Counted from the first letter of the stretch, positions 7,979 to 17,038 are shown. The stretch is 46,311 nucleotides of DNA from a bacterium (GCA_030684695.1 JAUXXX010000080.1:1-46311); one strand, 5' to 3'. Translations and numbers: made by a program. The notes: generated by a model from the sequence alone, not told the origin.

Positions 7979-8821
7979 ATGAAACGTATTTCCGTCAATC
8001 AAAATACCAACCCGACTTGCTATTTGATTTCCACTCCGATTGGGAACTTGGAAGACATCACATTTCGGGCGATAAAATCCATGCAATTGGTGGATATTTT
8101 ACTTGCGGAAGATACCAGAGTTTCGCTAAAGCTGTTACGACATTATCAAATTGATAAGCAAATCGTGAGTTATCACGATCATAATAAAGAAGACATGCAT
8201 CTAAAGATTAGACAATGGTTTAAAGAAGGAAAATCGATTGGTTTGATTTCAGATGCAGGAATGCCTTTGGTCAATGATCCAGGGTATGAACTTGTTTTAT
8301 TGGCTCAAGAAATGGATGTCAATGTAGTTTCCATTCCAGGTCCAAGTGCGAGTTTATCAGCACTTGTCATCTCTGGTTTCACACCGCACCCTTTCTTGTT
8401 TTACGGGTTCTTACCTAATAAAAAACAAAAGCGAATCGAAGAATTAACTCGGTTACAAGTGTTGCCTGAAACACTCCTGTTTTATGAGTCTCCTCATCGG
8501 ATTCAAGATACTTTGTACGAATGCCTCAAAGCATTTGGAGATCGCCGTGCATTTGTGGCTAGAGAACTGACAAAGTTGTATGAAGAAGGGATATCAGGAA
8601 CTCTTTCTGAAATTGCGGCCATTGAAGAATGGAAGGGCGAAATTGTACTCGTCATTGAAGGATTCAAAGGACACACGAGTGTGGCTTCTGAATGTAGCAT
8701 CAAACAAGATGTTGATCGCTTGATTGAAAGTGGACAAAAGAAAAGCGATGCAATGAAACAAGTAGCCAAGGAACGCAACTTAACTAAAAGTGTTGTATAC
8801 AAGGAATATCACGAAGAATAG
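7979..8821 (+). CDS. rsmI: 16S rRNA (cytidine1402-2'-O)-methyltransferase
   Basis: RsmI methylates the ribose of C1402 in the decoding centre of the 30S subunit. The 280-residue protein shows the tetrapyrrole-methylase fold signatures: STPIGNLEDITFRA near the N-terminus, LAEDTR, the SDAGMPLVNDPG loop, and GPSA...SGF. The ATG at 7979 is preceded by AGGAG at the end of yabB and directly follows its stop. The frame is open upstream to 7913, but that lies inside yabB. Confidence 0.94.
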   Translation: MKRISVNQNTNPTCYLISTPIGNLEDITFRAIKSMQLVDILLAEDTRVSLKLLRHYQIDKQIVSYHDHNKEDMHLKIRQWFKEGKSIGLISDAGMPLVNDPGYELVLLAQEMDVNVVSIPGPSASLSALVISGFTPHPFLFYGFLPNKKQKRIEELTRLQVLPETLLFYESPHRIQDTLYECLKAFGDRRAFVARELTKLYEEGISGTLSEIAAIEEWKGEIVLVIEGFKGHTSVASECSIKQDVDRLIESGQKKSDAMKQVAKERNLTKSVVYKEYHEE

Positions 8822-8830
8822 GAGGCCATT

Positions 8831-9382
8831 ATGAGACTATTAGCGATAGTGACAGACAGATTTGAAGACTTAGAAGCCATTGGTACCATAGCATTATTGA
8901 GACGAGCTGGGATTGAAGTTGATCTAGCAGGAGCGAGTGATCAATTGATGGTTTCTGGATCATTTCATACATCTGTAAAAACAGATATTGCGCTTTCAAA
9001 GGTGGATATTTTCCACTATGATGGGTTGTTTTTACCTGGTGGAGCTCACACAAAAGCACTTCGAGAACAAAAGGAAGTACTTGGGATTGTTTCGGCATTT
9101 TATGAGCAACAAAAATGGTTGATGGCCATTTGTGCCGCACCATCCATATTGGGTGTTTTGGGAATACTAGATGGGGTATCTTATACATGTTTTCCAGGGA
9201 TGGAAGAGTTTATGCCACTTGGAAAAAAACAAGCTGCCGCGGCGGTTGTGGACGGAAAAATCATTACTGGTGCTGGAGCTGGAGCAGTTCATGAGTTTGC
9301 ATTTGCTATCATTGAAGCATTACTTGGAGTTCAAAAATCAGAAGAAATCAAGCAACGCATTATTTATCGTGCATACGAATAG
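8831..9382 (+). CDS. DJ-1/PfpI family protein
   Basis: A 183-residue DJ-1/ThiJ/PfpI-fold protein. The nucleophile elbow is AICAAPSILG, with the reactive Cys, and an acidic residue in the N-terminal F-E-D-L-E segment lies where DJ-1 proteins keep their conserved Glu. GLFLPGGAHT forms the oxyanion-side loop. Family members have been linked to glyoxalase or deglycase activity and oxidative stress; the specific activity is not readable. GGAGG precedes the ATG. It sits between rsmI and metG in the operon, a place where B. subtilis has abrB instead. Confidence 0.88.
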   Translation: MRLLAIVTDRFEDLEAIGTIALLRRAGIEVDLAGASDQLMVSGSFHTSVKTDIALSKVDIFHYDGLFLPGGAHTKALREQKEVLGIVSAFYEQQKWLMAICAAPSILGVLGILDGVSYTCFPGMEEFMPLGKKQAAAAVVDGKIITGAGAGAVHEFAFAIIEALLGVQKSEEIKQRIIYRAYE

Positions 9383-9393
9383 AGGAAAATAAG

Positions 9394-11337
9394 ATGAAAA
9401 AGACCTTTTATATCACTACACCTATATATTATCCCAGTGGCAAATTCCATATTGGATCTGCTTATACGACTTGTTTTTGTGATACCTTAACACGGTATAA
9501 ACAACTACAAGGCTTTGACACACGTTTCTTAACGGGAACAGATGAACACGGGCTTAAGATTCAACAAGCCGCTGAAGCGGCTGGTAAGAAGCCTCAAGAC
9601 CATGTGGATTACATTGCGTCCCTTGCCCAAGACTTGTGGAAACTACTCGCTGTTCAAAATGATGATTTTATACGGACGACGGAGCCGCGTCATGAACGAG
9701 TCGTTGAACAAATCTTTGAACAATTGCTTGCTCAAGATGATATTTATCTGGGATCGTATAGCGGACATTATTGTGTCCAAGACGAAGCCTATTTTACGCA
9801 GACGCAGTTAAAAGACGGCAATCTATGCCCAGATTGTGGTCGTGAAACCAAAATCGTCCAAGAAGAAACTTACTTCTTACGTCTATCCAAATATCAAGAT
9901 ACCTTGCTTCAATTCATTGAAGACAATCCCGATTTTATCACTCCTGAAACCAGAAAAAATGAAGTGGTTTCCTTTGTTAAATCGGGTTTGAATGATTTAT
10001 CGGTTTCACGTACCGCCTTTGAATGGGGGATTAAAGTTCCGTCCAACCCCAAGCATGTCGTGTACGTATGGATTGATGCATTGAGTAATTACATTAGTGC
10101 ACTGGGCTATAAGTCAACGGATGATTCCTTGTATCAAAAGTATTGGGTAGAAGGAAACGAAGTGGTTCATGTGGTGGGAAAAGATATTTTACGTTTCCAT
10201 GCGATATATTGGCCCATTATGTTGATGGCACTAGGAGTACCAATTAAGTTTAAATTATTCGCTCATGGTTGGTACATGATGAAAGATGGCAAAATGTCAA
10301 AATCCAAAGGGAATGTTATTTATCCAGACCAATTGGTTCAACGATATGGTCTCGATCCATTCCGTTATTATATTGTTAAAGAATTGCCCTATGGTGGAGA
10401 TGGTGTTTTCACACCAGAAGATTTTGTATCTAGAGTCAATACGGAGATTGTTAATGATTTAGGAAACCTAGTCAGCCGGACGATTTCGATGGCAAAAAAA
10501 TACTTTAATGGAACGGTTCGTCAGGTAACACATCACCACGAGTTTTCTACATTCGAACAACAGTTGGTAACTCTTTCTGGTGAAATGATTGCTTCCTACA
10601 CTGCCCAAATGGATGAGTTTAAAATATCTCAAGCAATGTCAGATATTACCACTTTGGTCAATCGTACCAATAAACTCATTGATGAAACCTCACCATGGGC
10701 TTTGGCAAAAGACCCAAACACCATGGATGTGTTAGAAAGTGTTATTTATCATCTACTTGATTCCATTCGGCTTGCGGCGATTTTATATCGTCCGATTTTG
10801 ATTGAATCCAGTCCGAAGATATTTGAAGCATTACAAGTAGAAGAACAATATCAAGGATTTGATGCCTTGGTGTTTGGTTTGAAAAAAGAATATATCGTCA
10901 ATGCGCAAGCACCACATTTGTTACCACGATTGGATGCAGAAAAAGAAATACCGTTTATTCAATCGCTAATGAAAGGTGAAAGTAAAGCTCCGAAGGTAGA
11001 AGTCATCATCAAAGACGAAATCACCATAGAAGATTTTAGCAAAATTGATCTTCGAGTTGGAAAAGTAGTGTCTTGTGAAAAGCATCCCAACGCCGCGAAA
11101 CTATTACTACTTAAAGTCGATACTGGAGATAAAGTTCGGTCGATTGTATCTGGGATTGCAGAGTTTTATAAGCCAGAAGATTTGGTTGGCAAATGGATTG
11201 TGGTCGTCGCAAACTTAAAACCAGTGAAATTGCGTGGGGAATTAAGTGAGGGGATGATTTTAGCAGGCGATAGTGCTGGTAAAATCGTTATTATCGAAGC
11301 ATCAAGTGATTTATCTATTGGATCGATGGTGAAATAG
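9394..11337 (+). CDS. metG: Methionyl-tRNA synthetase with C-terminal tRNA-binding domain
   Basis: Charges tRNA-Met with methionine. The 647-residue protein has the class I signatures HIGS (residues 19-22, for HIGH) and KMSKS (300-304). A zinc-finger-type CPDC lies in the connective peptide, and an anticodon-binding helical region follows. The C-terminal ~100 residues form an EMAP/Trbp111-type OB fold (IDLRVGKV...HPNAAKLLLLKVDTG, then LRGELSEGMILA). Full-length Bacillus MetS has the same architecture. It starts 11 nt after the DJ-1 gene with a GAGG site. The position downstream of rsmI is conserved. Confidence 0.96.
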   Translation: MKKTFYITTPIYYPSGKFHIGSAYTTCFCDTLTRYKQLQGFDTRFLTGTDEHGLKIQQAAEAAGKKPQDHVDYIASLAQDLWKLLAVQNDDFIRTTEPRHERVVEQIFEQLLAQDDIYLGSYSGHYCVQDEAYFTQTQLKDGNLCPDCGRETKIVQEETYFLRLSKYQDTLLQFIEDNPDFITPETRKNEVVSFVKSGLNDLSVSRTAFEWGIKVPSNPKHVVYVWIDALSNYISALGYKSTDDSLYQKYWVEGNEVVHVVGKDILRFHAIYWPIMLMALGVPIKFKLFAHGWYMMKDGKMSKSKGNVIYPDQLVQRYGLDPFRYYIVKELPYGGDGVFTPEDFVSRVNTEIVNDLGNLVSRTISMAKKYFNGTVRQVTHHHEFSTFEQQLVTLSGEMIASYTAQMDEFKISQAMSDITTLVNRTNKLIDETSPWALAKDPNTMDVLESVIYHLLDSIRLAAILYRPILIESSPKIFEALQVEEQYQGFDALVFGLKKEYIVNAQAPHLLPRLDAEKEIPFIQSLMKGESKAPKVEVIIKDEITIEDFSKIDLRVGKVVSCEKHPNAAKLLLLKVDTGDKVRSIVSGIAEFYKPEDLVGKWIVVVANLKPVKLRGELSEGMILAGDSAGKIVIIEASSDLSIGSMVK

Positions 11338-11341
11338 TCTC

Positions 11342-12211
11342 ATGATTTCACTTTGGAATAAAGAGAAAAAAACGATTATCCATGTTTTTTTAGGCTCGCT
11401 ATTGATTGGGGCTGGAATTGCTTTCTTTATCAATGCGCAACGTTTGTATGTGGGTGGAATCAATGGGTTAACACAATTGATTGTCAACCTTGTGGAGTTT
11501 ATCACCGATGGAAATGTCGTTATAAACTTAGGAATCTTTGCGTTTATCTTGCAAGTTCCCTTGATGGTGTTTGGATATTTTAAACTCTCAAAGAAGTTCA
11601 TCTTATATACCACATTAAGTGTTTTTATCATTTCCTTGTTTTTAGCCATTCCATTTTCAGTGAGTTTGTTTGCACAAGACAAAGTCGCCGCAACCTTAAT
11701 TGGTGGGATATTGATTGGTTTTGGAAATGGTCTGTTATTAAAAGTGGGAGCTTCGAGTGGTGGAATCTCGATTTTGTCACAGTATCTCAATATAAAAACA
11801 GGCAAAACGGTAGGGACGTATCAATTGTTATTTAATGGCATGATCATCTCGGTTGCGGGCATCATCTTTGGCATTGAAATCGCATTATATACCATTATTT
11901 CACATATCCTCACCTCACTTGTCATCGATAAAGTCCATACGGGTTATAACTTTATGGAAGTACAAATCATTAGTTCCAAAGGAAACGAGATAGCCGATGA
12001 ACTTCGTTTGAAGATGGTTCATGGGGTTACGGTAGTCGATGCCATTGGATGGTATTCCAAACAACCAAAGAAAATGATTTACACAGTCATCTCCGTACAC
12101 GAGATGGACACCTACATTAAGTTGATTGAATCCATTGATCCAAGCGCATTTGTGATTATGGATGGAGTCACAAAAATCCACGGAAAATTCATCAAAAAAA
12201 TCATACAGTAG
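11342..12211 (+). CDS. YitT family membrane protein (DUF161 plus DUF2179)
   Basis: A 289-residue protein with about five N-terminal transmembrane helices, including the family repeats GSLLIGAGIAFFINAQRLYVGG and GGILIGFGNGLLLKVGASSGG. A cytoplasmic C-terminal DUF2179 domain (HGVTVVDAIGWYSKQPKKMIYTV) follows. YitT proteins are common in Bacillota and their transported substrate is unknown. The ATG lies 4 nt after the metG stop, with only a weak GGTG far upstream, so coupling to metG is likely. It is the last gene of the long operon, and no terminator is visible after it. Confidence 0.88.
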   Translation: MISLWNKEKKTIIHVFLGSLLIGAGIAFFINAQRLYVGGINGLTQLIVNLVEFITDGNVVINLGIFAFILQVPLMVFGYFKLSKKFILYTTLSVFIISLFLAIPFSVSLFAQDKVAATLIGGILIGFGNGLLLKVGASSGGISILSQYLNIKTGKTVGTYQLLFNGMIISVAGIIFGIEIALYTIISHILTSLVIDKVHTGYNFMEVQIISSKGNEIADELRLKMVHGVTVVDAIGWYSKQPKKMIYTVISVHEMDTYIKLIESIDPSAFVIMDGVTKIHGKFIKKIIQ

Positions 12212-12222
12212 ACTAAATTTAT

Positions 12223-12251
12223 TTGACATTTTGGATTGATAATGGTACTAT
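12223..12251 (+). promoter_or_regulatory. Promoter of rplM-rpsI
   Basis: A consensus TTGACA at 12223-12228, a 17-nt spacer and TACTAT at 12246-12251. Transcription would start near 12258, leaving a leader of about 58 nt before rplM. Confidence 0.85.
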
Positions 12252-12257
12252 GGTAAA

Positions 12258-12306
12258 GGTACATTTTATGTTTATCCCACATGCTCTTTAAATAAATTTA
12301 AGGAGG
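12258..12306 (+). promoter_or_regulatory. Probable L13 ribosomal protein leader RNA
   Basis: The short leader holds a hairpin ATGT-TTATCCC-ACAT (12268-12282). A TTAAAT/ATTTAA self-complementary segment (12288-12301) then runs directly into the AGGAGG of rplM. This layout, with a conserved CCCACATGCTCTT core just before the ribosome binding site, resembles the L13 leader motif of Bacillota, where L13 is thought to repress its own operon. The assignment is from memory of the motif, not from a covariance search. Confidence 0.5.
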
Positions 12307-12315
12307 AACACAAAA

Positions 12316-12750
12316 ATGAAAACCTATATGGCAAATGAAAGTACGATTGAAAGAAAATGGTTCGTCGTTGACGCATCAGGACAACGTTTAGGACGTCTAT
12401 CAAGCGAAGTAGCAGCGGTATTAAGAGGAAAACACAAACCCACCTTCACTCCACATGTGGATTGCGGTGATTATGTGATCGTTATTAACTCCAGCAAAAT
12501 CGAATTGACAGGAAACAAATGGAACGATAAATTATATCGGACACATTCTAATTTCCCAGGCGGATTGAAAACTAGAACTGCAAAAGTGTTAATGGCTGAA
12601 AGACCAGAACGCATGGTAGAGCTCGCTATCAAGGGAATGCTTCCCAAAGGAAAACTTGGAGATCAAATGTATCGCAAATTGTTCGTCTATGCGGGTAGCG
12701 AACACCTTCACTCGGCTCAACAGCCTCAAGTGATGGAAATCAAGGGATAG
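12316..12750 (+). CDS. rplM: 50S ribosomal protein L13
   Basis: A 144-residue L13 of normal length. Typical segments include [40 protein letters not shown] and [23 protein letters not shown]. It is an early-assembling 50S protein. AGGAGG lies 9 nt before the ATG. It is co-transcribed with rpsI, as in most bacteria. Confidence 0.97.
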   Translation: MKTYMANESTIERKWFVVDASGQRLGRLSSEVAAVLRGKHKPTFTPHVDCGDYVIVINSSKIELTGNKWNDKLYRTHSNFPGGLKTRTAKVLMAERPERMVELAIKGMLPKGKLGDQMYRKLFVYAGSEHLHSAQQPQVMEIKG

Positions 12751-12762
12751 GAGGACTAAACA

Positions 12763-13158
12763 TTGGCTAAATCAGTTATGTATCGCGGCACCGGACGCCG
12801 TAAAAGCGCCGTCGCTCGCGTCATTCTAAGACCTGGTAAAGGCACAATCGTTGTCAACGGACGCGAATACGAGAAATATATTATTTCCGCACTAGCACGC
12901 CTTGACATCCAACAACCCCTCGCTTTAACTGCGAACGAATCGACCTTCGATATCACCGTCAACGTATTTGGTGGCGGATTATCAGGTCAAGCAGGAGCAA
13001 TCCGCTTGGGCATCACCCGCGCCCTTCTACAAGTGAATCCAGAATACAGAAAAATTCTCAAACCAGCCGGATTAATTACTCGTGACCCACGGGCCAAAGA
13101 ACGTAAGAAATACGGTTTGAAATCAGCACGCCGTGCACCACAATTCAGCAAACGTTAA
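12763..13158 (+). CDS. rpsI: 30S ribosomal protein S9
   Basis: A 131-residue S9 with [14 protein letters not shown] at the start, [15 protein letters not shown] in the middle, and the basic C-terminal tail ending QFSKR that reaches the P-site tRNA. The start is TTG at 12763: GGAGG sits 7 nt upstream and no in-frame ATG precedes the conserved YRGTGRRK segment except an internal one six codons in. The gene begins 12 nt after rplM. Confidence 0.97.
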   Translation: MAKSVMYRGTGRRKSAVARVILRPGKGTIVVNGREYEKYIISALARLDIQQPLALTANESTFDITVNVFGGGLSGQAGAIRLGITRALLQVNPEYRKILKPAGLITRDPRAKERKKYGLKSARRAPQFSKR

Positions 13159-13175
13159 TTTCAAAGCTAACTAAA

Positions 13176-13206
13176 AACACAAAGCCTCCACAGCTTTGTG
13201 TTTTTT
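13176..13206 (+). terminator. Intrinsic terminator of rplM-rpsI
   Basis: A 10-bp stem (AACACAAAGC / GCTTTGTGTT) with a 7-nt loop, followed by a run of T. Confidence 0.9.
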
Positions 13207-13310
13207 CTTTCTAAAATAACCTGTTTCGTATGACAGATGTTCGAAGGAAAGGAAATCCAGTTTAAACGAACATCCTCGTACAAAAACATTACATACATCT
13301 GGACTTTTTA
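13207..13310 (+). other. Structured leader-like segment before the ABC exporter
   Basis: In this stretch, CAGATGTTCG (13234-13243) can pair with CGAACATC (13267-13274), or alternatively through CAGATGT with ACATCTG (13295-13301). TCCAG (13256-13260) can pair with CTGGA (13299-13303), which is followed by CTTTTT. An 11-codon open frame (13230-13265) with a basic RRK core covers the left arm, but no clear ribosome binding site precedes it. The arrangement resembles leader-peptide attenuation; this is an inference. Confidence 0.25.
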
Positions 13311-13340
13311 TTGAATTATAAGTCACATTGTAATACAATG
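13311..13340 (+). promoter_or_regulatory. Promoter of the ABC exporter operon with overlapping 15-bp palindrome
   Basis: TTGAAT (13311-13316), a 17-nt spacer and TACAAT (13334-13339). The perfect palindrome CATTGTA-A-TACAATG (13326-13340) covers the -10 box, which is where a MarR- or GntR-type repressor would bind to block transcription. No regulator gene is adjacent. Confidence 0.65.
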
Positions 13341-13369
13341 TTAATGTTGACTCGATAGGGGGTGAAGAG

Positions 13370-15145
13370 ATGATCTTTGGTAGACATGTGAATCGATTTT
13401 ATCTAAAATACGGATTTTTCTTTGCATTAGGTGTCGCAGCATTGATCACTGTGGATTGGTATCAGTTGATGATACCAGACATCACTGGAAGCATTATTGA
13501 AGGGATTCAATACAATACATTAACCTCTTCCATTTTGGAAGGATACATGGCAAGGCTTGCCGTGATTGCAGTGATTATGATTGTAGGACGATTCTTATGG
13601 CGCATCTTTATTATGGGAACAAGCAGAAGAATTGACTATGAACTCAGAAATGATATGTTTCGACACGCTGAAAAGTTAAGCCAACGCTATTATCAAGAAA
13701 ATAAAAGTGGTGGGTTAATGGCGTTATTCACCAACGATTTAAATGCCGTTCGGATGGCGTTTGGACCAGGGTTGATGATGTTTTTTGATGTGTTATTTTT
13801 AGGTGGACTTGCGTTTTATCGGATGTACCTATTGGACGCTACCTTAACATTTTTCGCAGCGATTCCACTCTTAATGGTATCGATACTAGCAGCGATGGTG
13901 TCAAGAATTACGGGTAGAAAGTTTAAAGACAGACAAAAAGCATTTGAAAATATGTCTGATTTTACTCAAGAAAACTTTTATGGCATAGGCGTTATCAAAG
14001 CATTTGTCAATGAATTGCGCGAGATTCGTGAATTCGCGAAAATCAATCAAGACAATTATGACAAAAATGTTAGCTTTATCAAAGCTTCTACATTGATGCA
14101 TGTTGGAATCGAAGTATTCATCAATACCATTCGGATATTAATGCTTGGTTTAGGTGGGTATTTGGTATATCGTACCATCGGACTTGATTTAACAGATCCT
14201 GGCAAATTTAGTGTTGGGGATTTGAGTCGGTATGTCTCCTATTTTGGAATGATGGTGTGGCCGATGATGGCGATCGGTCGATTAATTAACATGAGAGCGC
14301 AAGCCAATGCATCCATGCAACGAATCAACTCGTTGCTTGATCAAAAAGTGGAGATTATCGACGGAGAAGATGTTGTCGATGTTCACCATTTAGAAGGTAA
14401 GATTACCTTTAACAATTTATCCTTCAAATATCCAAACACGAAAACCGAAGTACTTAAAAACTTAAACTTAGTCATTGAGAGTGGAGAAATTGTCGGGATT
14501 ATTGGAAGAACCGGTTCTGGAAAAACCACGATAGTGGATTTATTACTTCGTATCTATAATTTAAAAGCCAATGAAATTTTATTAGATGATACCGACATCA
14601 TGAAACTTCCCATTAAAACCATTCGTGATCAAGTGGGATACGTTCCACAAGACAACTTTATCTTTTCGGATACCATTGAGAATAACATCGGATTTTCATC
14701 CGATGAAATTGACTTAAATCAAATCTCTAAAATTGCTCAATACAGCGATGTCCACGATAATATCATCGACTTTCCTGAAGGCTATCAAACCGTAGTAGGG
14801 GAACGAGGCGTTACCCTATCGGGCGGTCAAAAACAACGCATATCCATTGCAAGAGCATTGTTGAAGGATCCTTCCATTTTGATTATGGATGATTCGTTCT
14901 CGGCTGTAGATACCAAGACTGAAGAAATGATCATTAAGAACTTACAACATTTACGCAAAGGAAAAACAACAATCATCATCGCTCATCGAATTTCAACCAT
15001 TCAATTAGCCGATAAAATTGTGTTACTCGATGAAGGCGCGATTGTTGGAGTAGGTTCACATGAACAATTGCTTGTAAGCAGTCCTCTTTATCAAGAAATG
15101 GTGCTTCGTCAACAACTAGAAGCCGAAGTCGAAGGGGGGATGTAA
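13370..15145 (+). CDS. Heterodimeric ABC exporter subunit with degenerate catalytic site (BmrC/YheI-like)
   Basis: A 591-residue type IV ABC half-transporter with six N-terminal transmembrane helices and a C-terminal ATPase. It has Walker A GRTGSGKTT, canonical signature LSGGQKQRIS and Walker B ILIMDDSFSAVD. Asp replaces the catalytic Glu, and this is the hallmark of the non-catalytic partner in heterodimers such as BmrCD or TM287/288. The ATG is preceded by AGGGGGTG. The second subunit gene begins 2 nt after the stop. Homologues export drugs or lipophilic compounds; the substrate here is unknown. Confidence 0.9.
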   Translation: MIFGRHVNRFYLKYGFFFALGVAALITVDWYQLMIPDITGSIIEGIQYNTLTSSILEGYMARLAVIAVIMIVGRFLWRIFIMGTSRRIDYELRNDMFRHAEKLSQRYYQENKSGGLMALFTNDLNAVRMAFGPGLMMFFDVLFLGGLAFYRMYLLDATLTFFAAIPLLMVSILAAMVSRITGRKFKDRQKAFENMSDFTQENFYGIGVIKAFVNELREIREFAKINQDNYDKNVSFIKASTLMHVGIEVFINTIRILMLGLGGYLVYRTIGLDLTDPGKFSVGDLSRYVSYFGMMVWPMMAIGRLINMRAQANASMQRINSLLDQKVEIIDGEDVVDVHHLEGKITFNNLSFKYPNTKTEVLKNLNLVIESGEIVGIIGRTGSGKTTIVDLLLRIYNLKANEILLDDTDIMKLPIKTIRDQVGYVPQDNFIFSDTIENNIGFSSDEIDLNQISKIAQYSDVHDNIIDFPEGYQTVVGERGVTLSGGQKQRISIARALLKDPSILIMDDSFSAVDTKTEEMIIKNLQHLRKGKTTIIIAHRISTIQLADKIVLLDEGAIVGVGSHEQLLVSSPLYQEMVLRQQLEAEVEGGM

Positions 15146-15147
15146 TC

Positions 15148-16956
15148 ATGGCAAAACGTTCGTTCGAAGATTTCGACTCATTACGAAATAAAACTTATTC
15201 TGATTGGACCATCGTCAAACGTTTGATGATATACGTCAAACCCTATGTCCTACAATTACTGATTGCTCTAGGTTTGGTGTTTGTACTTGTTGGATTGGAT
15301 TTGGTTGGGCCTCTTTTCTTAGCAGCTGTTCTTGACTCTCTTGGTGAACCCAATGTGGATTTTATGCAAATATTACTCATTGTAGGCATGTATATTGCCA
15401 TCATTGCTGTCAATGCCGTTTTATCGTATCAACAGTCCATACTCCTGCAAAAAACCGGACAAAAAATTATTTTTAATATCCGAAGAGATGTATTCAACCA
15501 TCTAGAAGGATTATCGATTGCGCAGTTCAACCGCGTTCCCATTGGAAAGTTGGTCACTCGTGTAACGTCCGATACCGATACACTCAATAGCATGTACACG
15601 GATGTATTAATCAACGCAATCCGCTCGATCATGACCATCATCGGGGTATTTGTTATCATGTTTACTCAAAATGCGAGTCTTACTTTATTGATAAGTTTAG
15701 TTGTGCCTTTTGTGATATTGGCCTCGGTACTATTTCGAGTGTATTCAAGAAAAGCCTACCGCATGGTGCGTTATAATGTATCTTCCATCAATGCCTATTT
15801 ATCAGAGCATTTGTCTGGAATGAAACTCATTCAAATCTTTAATCGAGAAGAAAAGAAGTACCAAGAATTTAAACAAAAAAATGTGAAGCTTCGAAAAAGT
15901 TATGTTCTACAAACTGTTACATTCGCGGTTTACCGGCCACTTATGTACATGCTTTATGTCGCCACATTGATTACCACTCTTTGGTATGGGGGAACGCAAG
16001 CCATTAATGGACTGATGTCTTATGGTATTTTGGTTGCCTTCACCCAATATATCTCCAAGTTCTTTGATCCCATTCAAGATTTAGCGGAAAAATTTGATAC
16101 CTTACAGTCTGCCTTTACATCAGGAGAGCGTATTTTTGAACTTCTCGATATGAAACCAGACATTAAAGATGCAACGGAAGCCATTGAATTACAAGGGTTC
16201 AAAGGGAAAATCGAGTTTCGAAATGTATGGTTCGCTTATATTGAAGAGGATTGGATTCTAAAAGATGTTTCATTTGTGGTCCAGCCCCAAGAAACCATTG
16301 CGTTTGTCGGAGCAACTGGTTCGGGTAAAACAACCATTTTGTCTTTAATCGTTCGAAACTACGAAATTCAAAAAGGAGACATCTTTATTGATGATATCAA
16401 CATCAAAGATATTTTAGTTACTTCGCTTCGAAAACATATTGGTCAAATGATGCAAGACGTGTTCTTATTTTCAGGAACGATTGAATCAAACATCCGTATG
16501 AGAGACGATTCGATTACTGACCAAGAAATCGTAGAAGCATGTAAGTATGTCAATGCTGATCGATTTATTGATAAACTGCCATTAAAATATAACGAGTTAG
16601 TTCGCGAAAGAGGAAACAACTTCTCGAGTGGTGAACGTCAACTATTAAGTTTTGCTAGAACCTTAGTACATAAACCATCTGTGATGATTTTGGATGAGGC
16701 AACGGCAAACATTGATACAGAAACCGAAGAATTAATCCAAGAATCGTTAAAGAAGATGATGAACATTGGAACAATGATCATCGTCGCACATCGCCTTTCT
16801 ACCATTCAACATGTTGACAAAATCATTGTGATGCAAAAAGGGAAAATCCTGGAGCAAGGAAATCATCAGGAGTTACTCAAGAAGAAAGGTCATTATCACA
16901 CGCTTTACATGCTTCAATATGACAAGCGGTTGCTCATTCACCAATCAAACAAATAG
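15148..16956 (+). CDS. Heterodimeric ABC exporter subunit with canonical Walker B (BmrD/YheH-like)
   Basis: A 602-residue partner of the preceding protein, with six N-terminal helices and an ATPase. Walker A is GATGSGKTT and Walker B is VMILDEATANIDTETE with the catalytic Glu. The signature is FSSGERQLL, which deviates from LSGGQ. Together with the upstream subunit this yields one consensus ATP site (Walker A and B from this protein, LSGGQ from the partner) and one degenerate site. AGGGGG lies just before the ATG. The gene ends at an intrinsic terminator whose stem begins at the stop codon. Confidence 0.92.
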   Translation: MAKRSFEDFDSLRNKTYSDWTIVKRLMIYVKPYVLQLLIALGLVFVLVGLDLVGPLFLAAVLDSLGEPNVDFMQILLIVGMYIAIIAVNAVLSYQQSILLQKTGQKIIFNIRRDVFNHLEGLSIAQFNRVPIGKLVTRVTSDTDTLNSMYTDVLINAIRSIMTIIGVFVIMFTQNASLTLLISLVVPFVILASVLFRVYSRKAYRMVRYNVSSINAYLSEHLSGMKLIQIFNREEKKYQEFKQKNVKLRKSYVLQTVTFAVYRPLMYMLYVATLITTLWYGGTQAINGLMSYGILVAFTQYISKFFDPIQDLAEKFDTLQSAFTSGERIFELLDMKPDIKDATEAIELQGFKGKIEFRNVWFAYIEEDWILKDVSFVVQPQETIAFVGATGSGKTTILSLIVRNYEIQKGDIFIDDINIKDILVTSLRKHIGQMMQDVFLFSGTIESNIRMRDDSITDQEIVEACKYVNADRFIDKLPLKYNELVRERGNNFSSGERQLLSFARTLVHKPSVMILDEATANIDTETEELIQESLKKMMNIGTMIIVAHRLSTIQHVDKIIVMQKGKILEQGNHQELLKKKGHYHTLYMLQYDKRLLIHQSNK

Positions 16957-16987
16957 CAGAGGGCTTACGTCTTCTGCTTTTTCTTTT
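16955..16987 (+). terminator. Intrinsic terminator of the ABC exporter operon
   Basis: AGCAGA (16955-16960) pairs with TCTGCT (16973-16978), extended by G-U/G-C pairs inward, and is followed by a T-rich run. Confidence 0.75.
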
Positions 16988-17032
16988 AAAAAAAAGAAGG
17001 CTTTTACTTCACCTATCTATAAATAGTAGTGT

Positions 17033-17038
17033 TATAAT
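17033..17038 (+). promoter_or_regulatory. -10 box for the YegP-repeat gene
   Basis: A perfect TATAAT, 32 nt before the chosen start codon. No convincing -35 is seen; the T-rich stretch around 17002-17008 is too distant for consensus spacing. Confidence 0.45.

Noticed and set aside
8829-9188. 119-codon minus-strand open frame
   Set aside because: It lies entirely inside the DJ-1 gene, whose motifs and ribosome binding site are clear.
11311-11805. 164-codon minus-strand open frame
   Set aside because: It is antisense to the YitT gene; the sense protein has clear family features and the antisense one does not.
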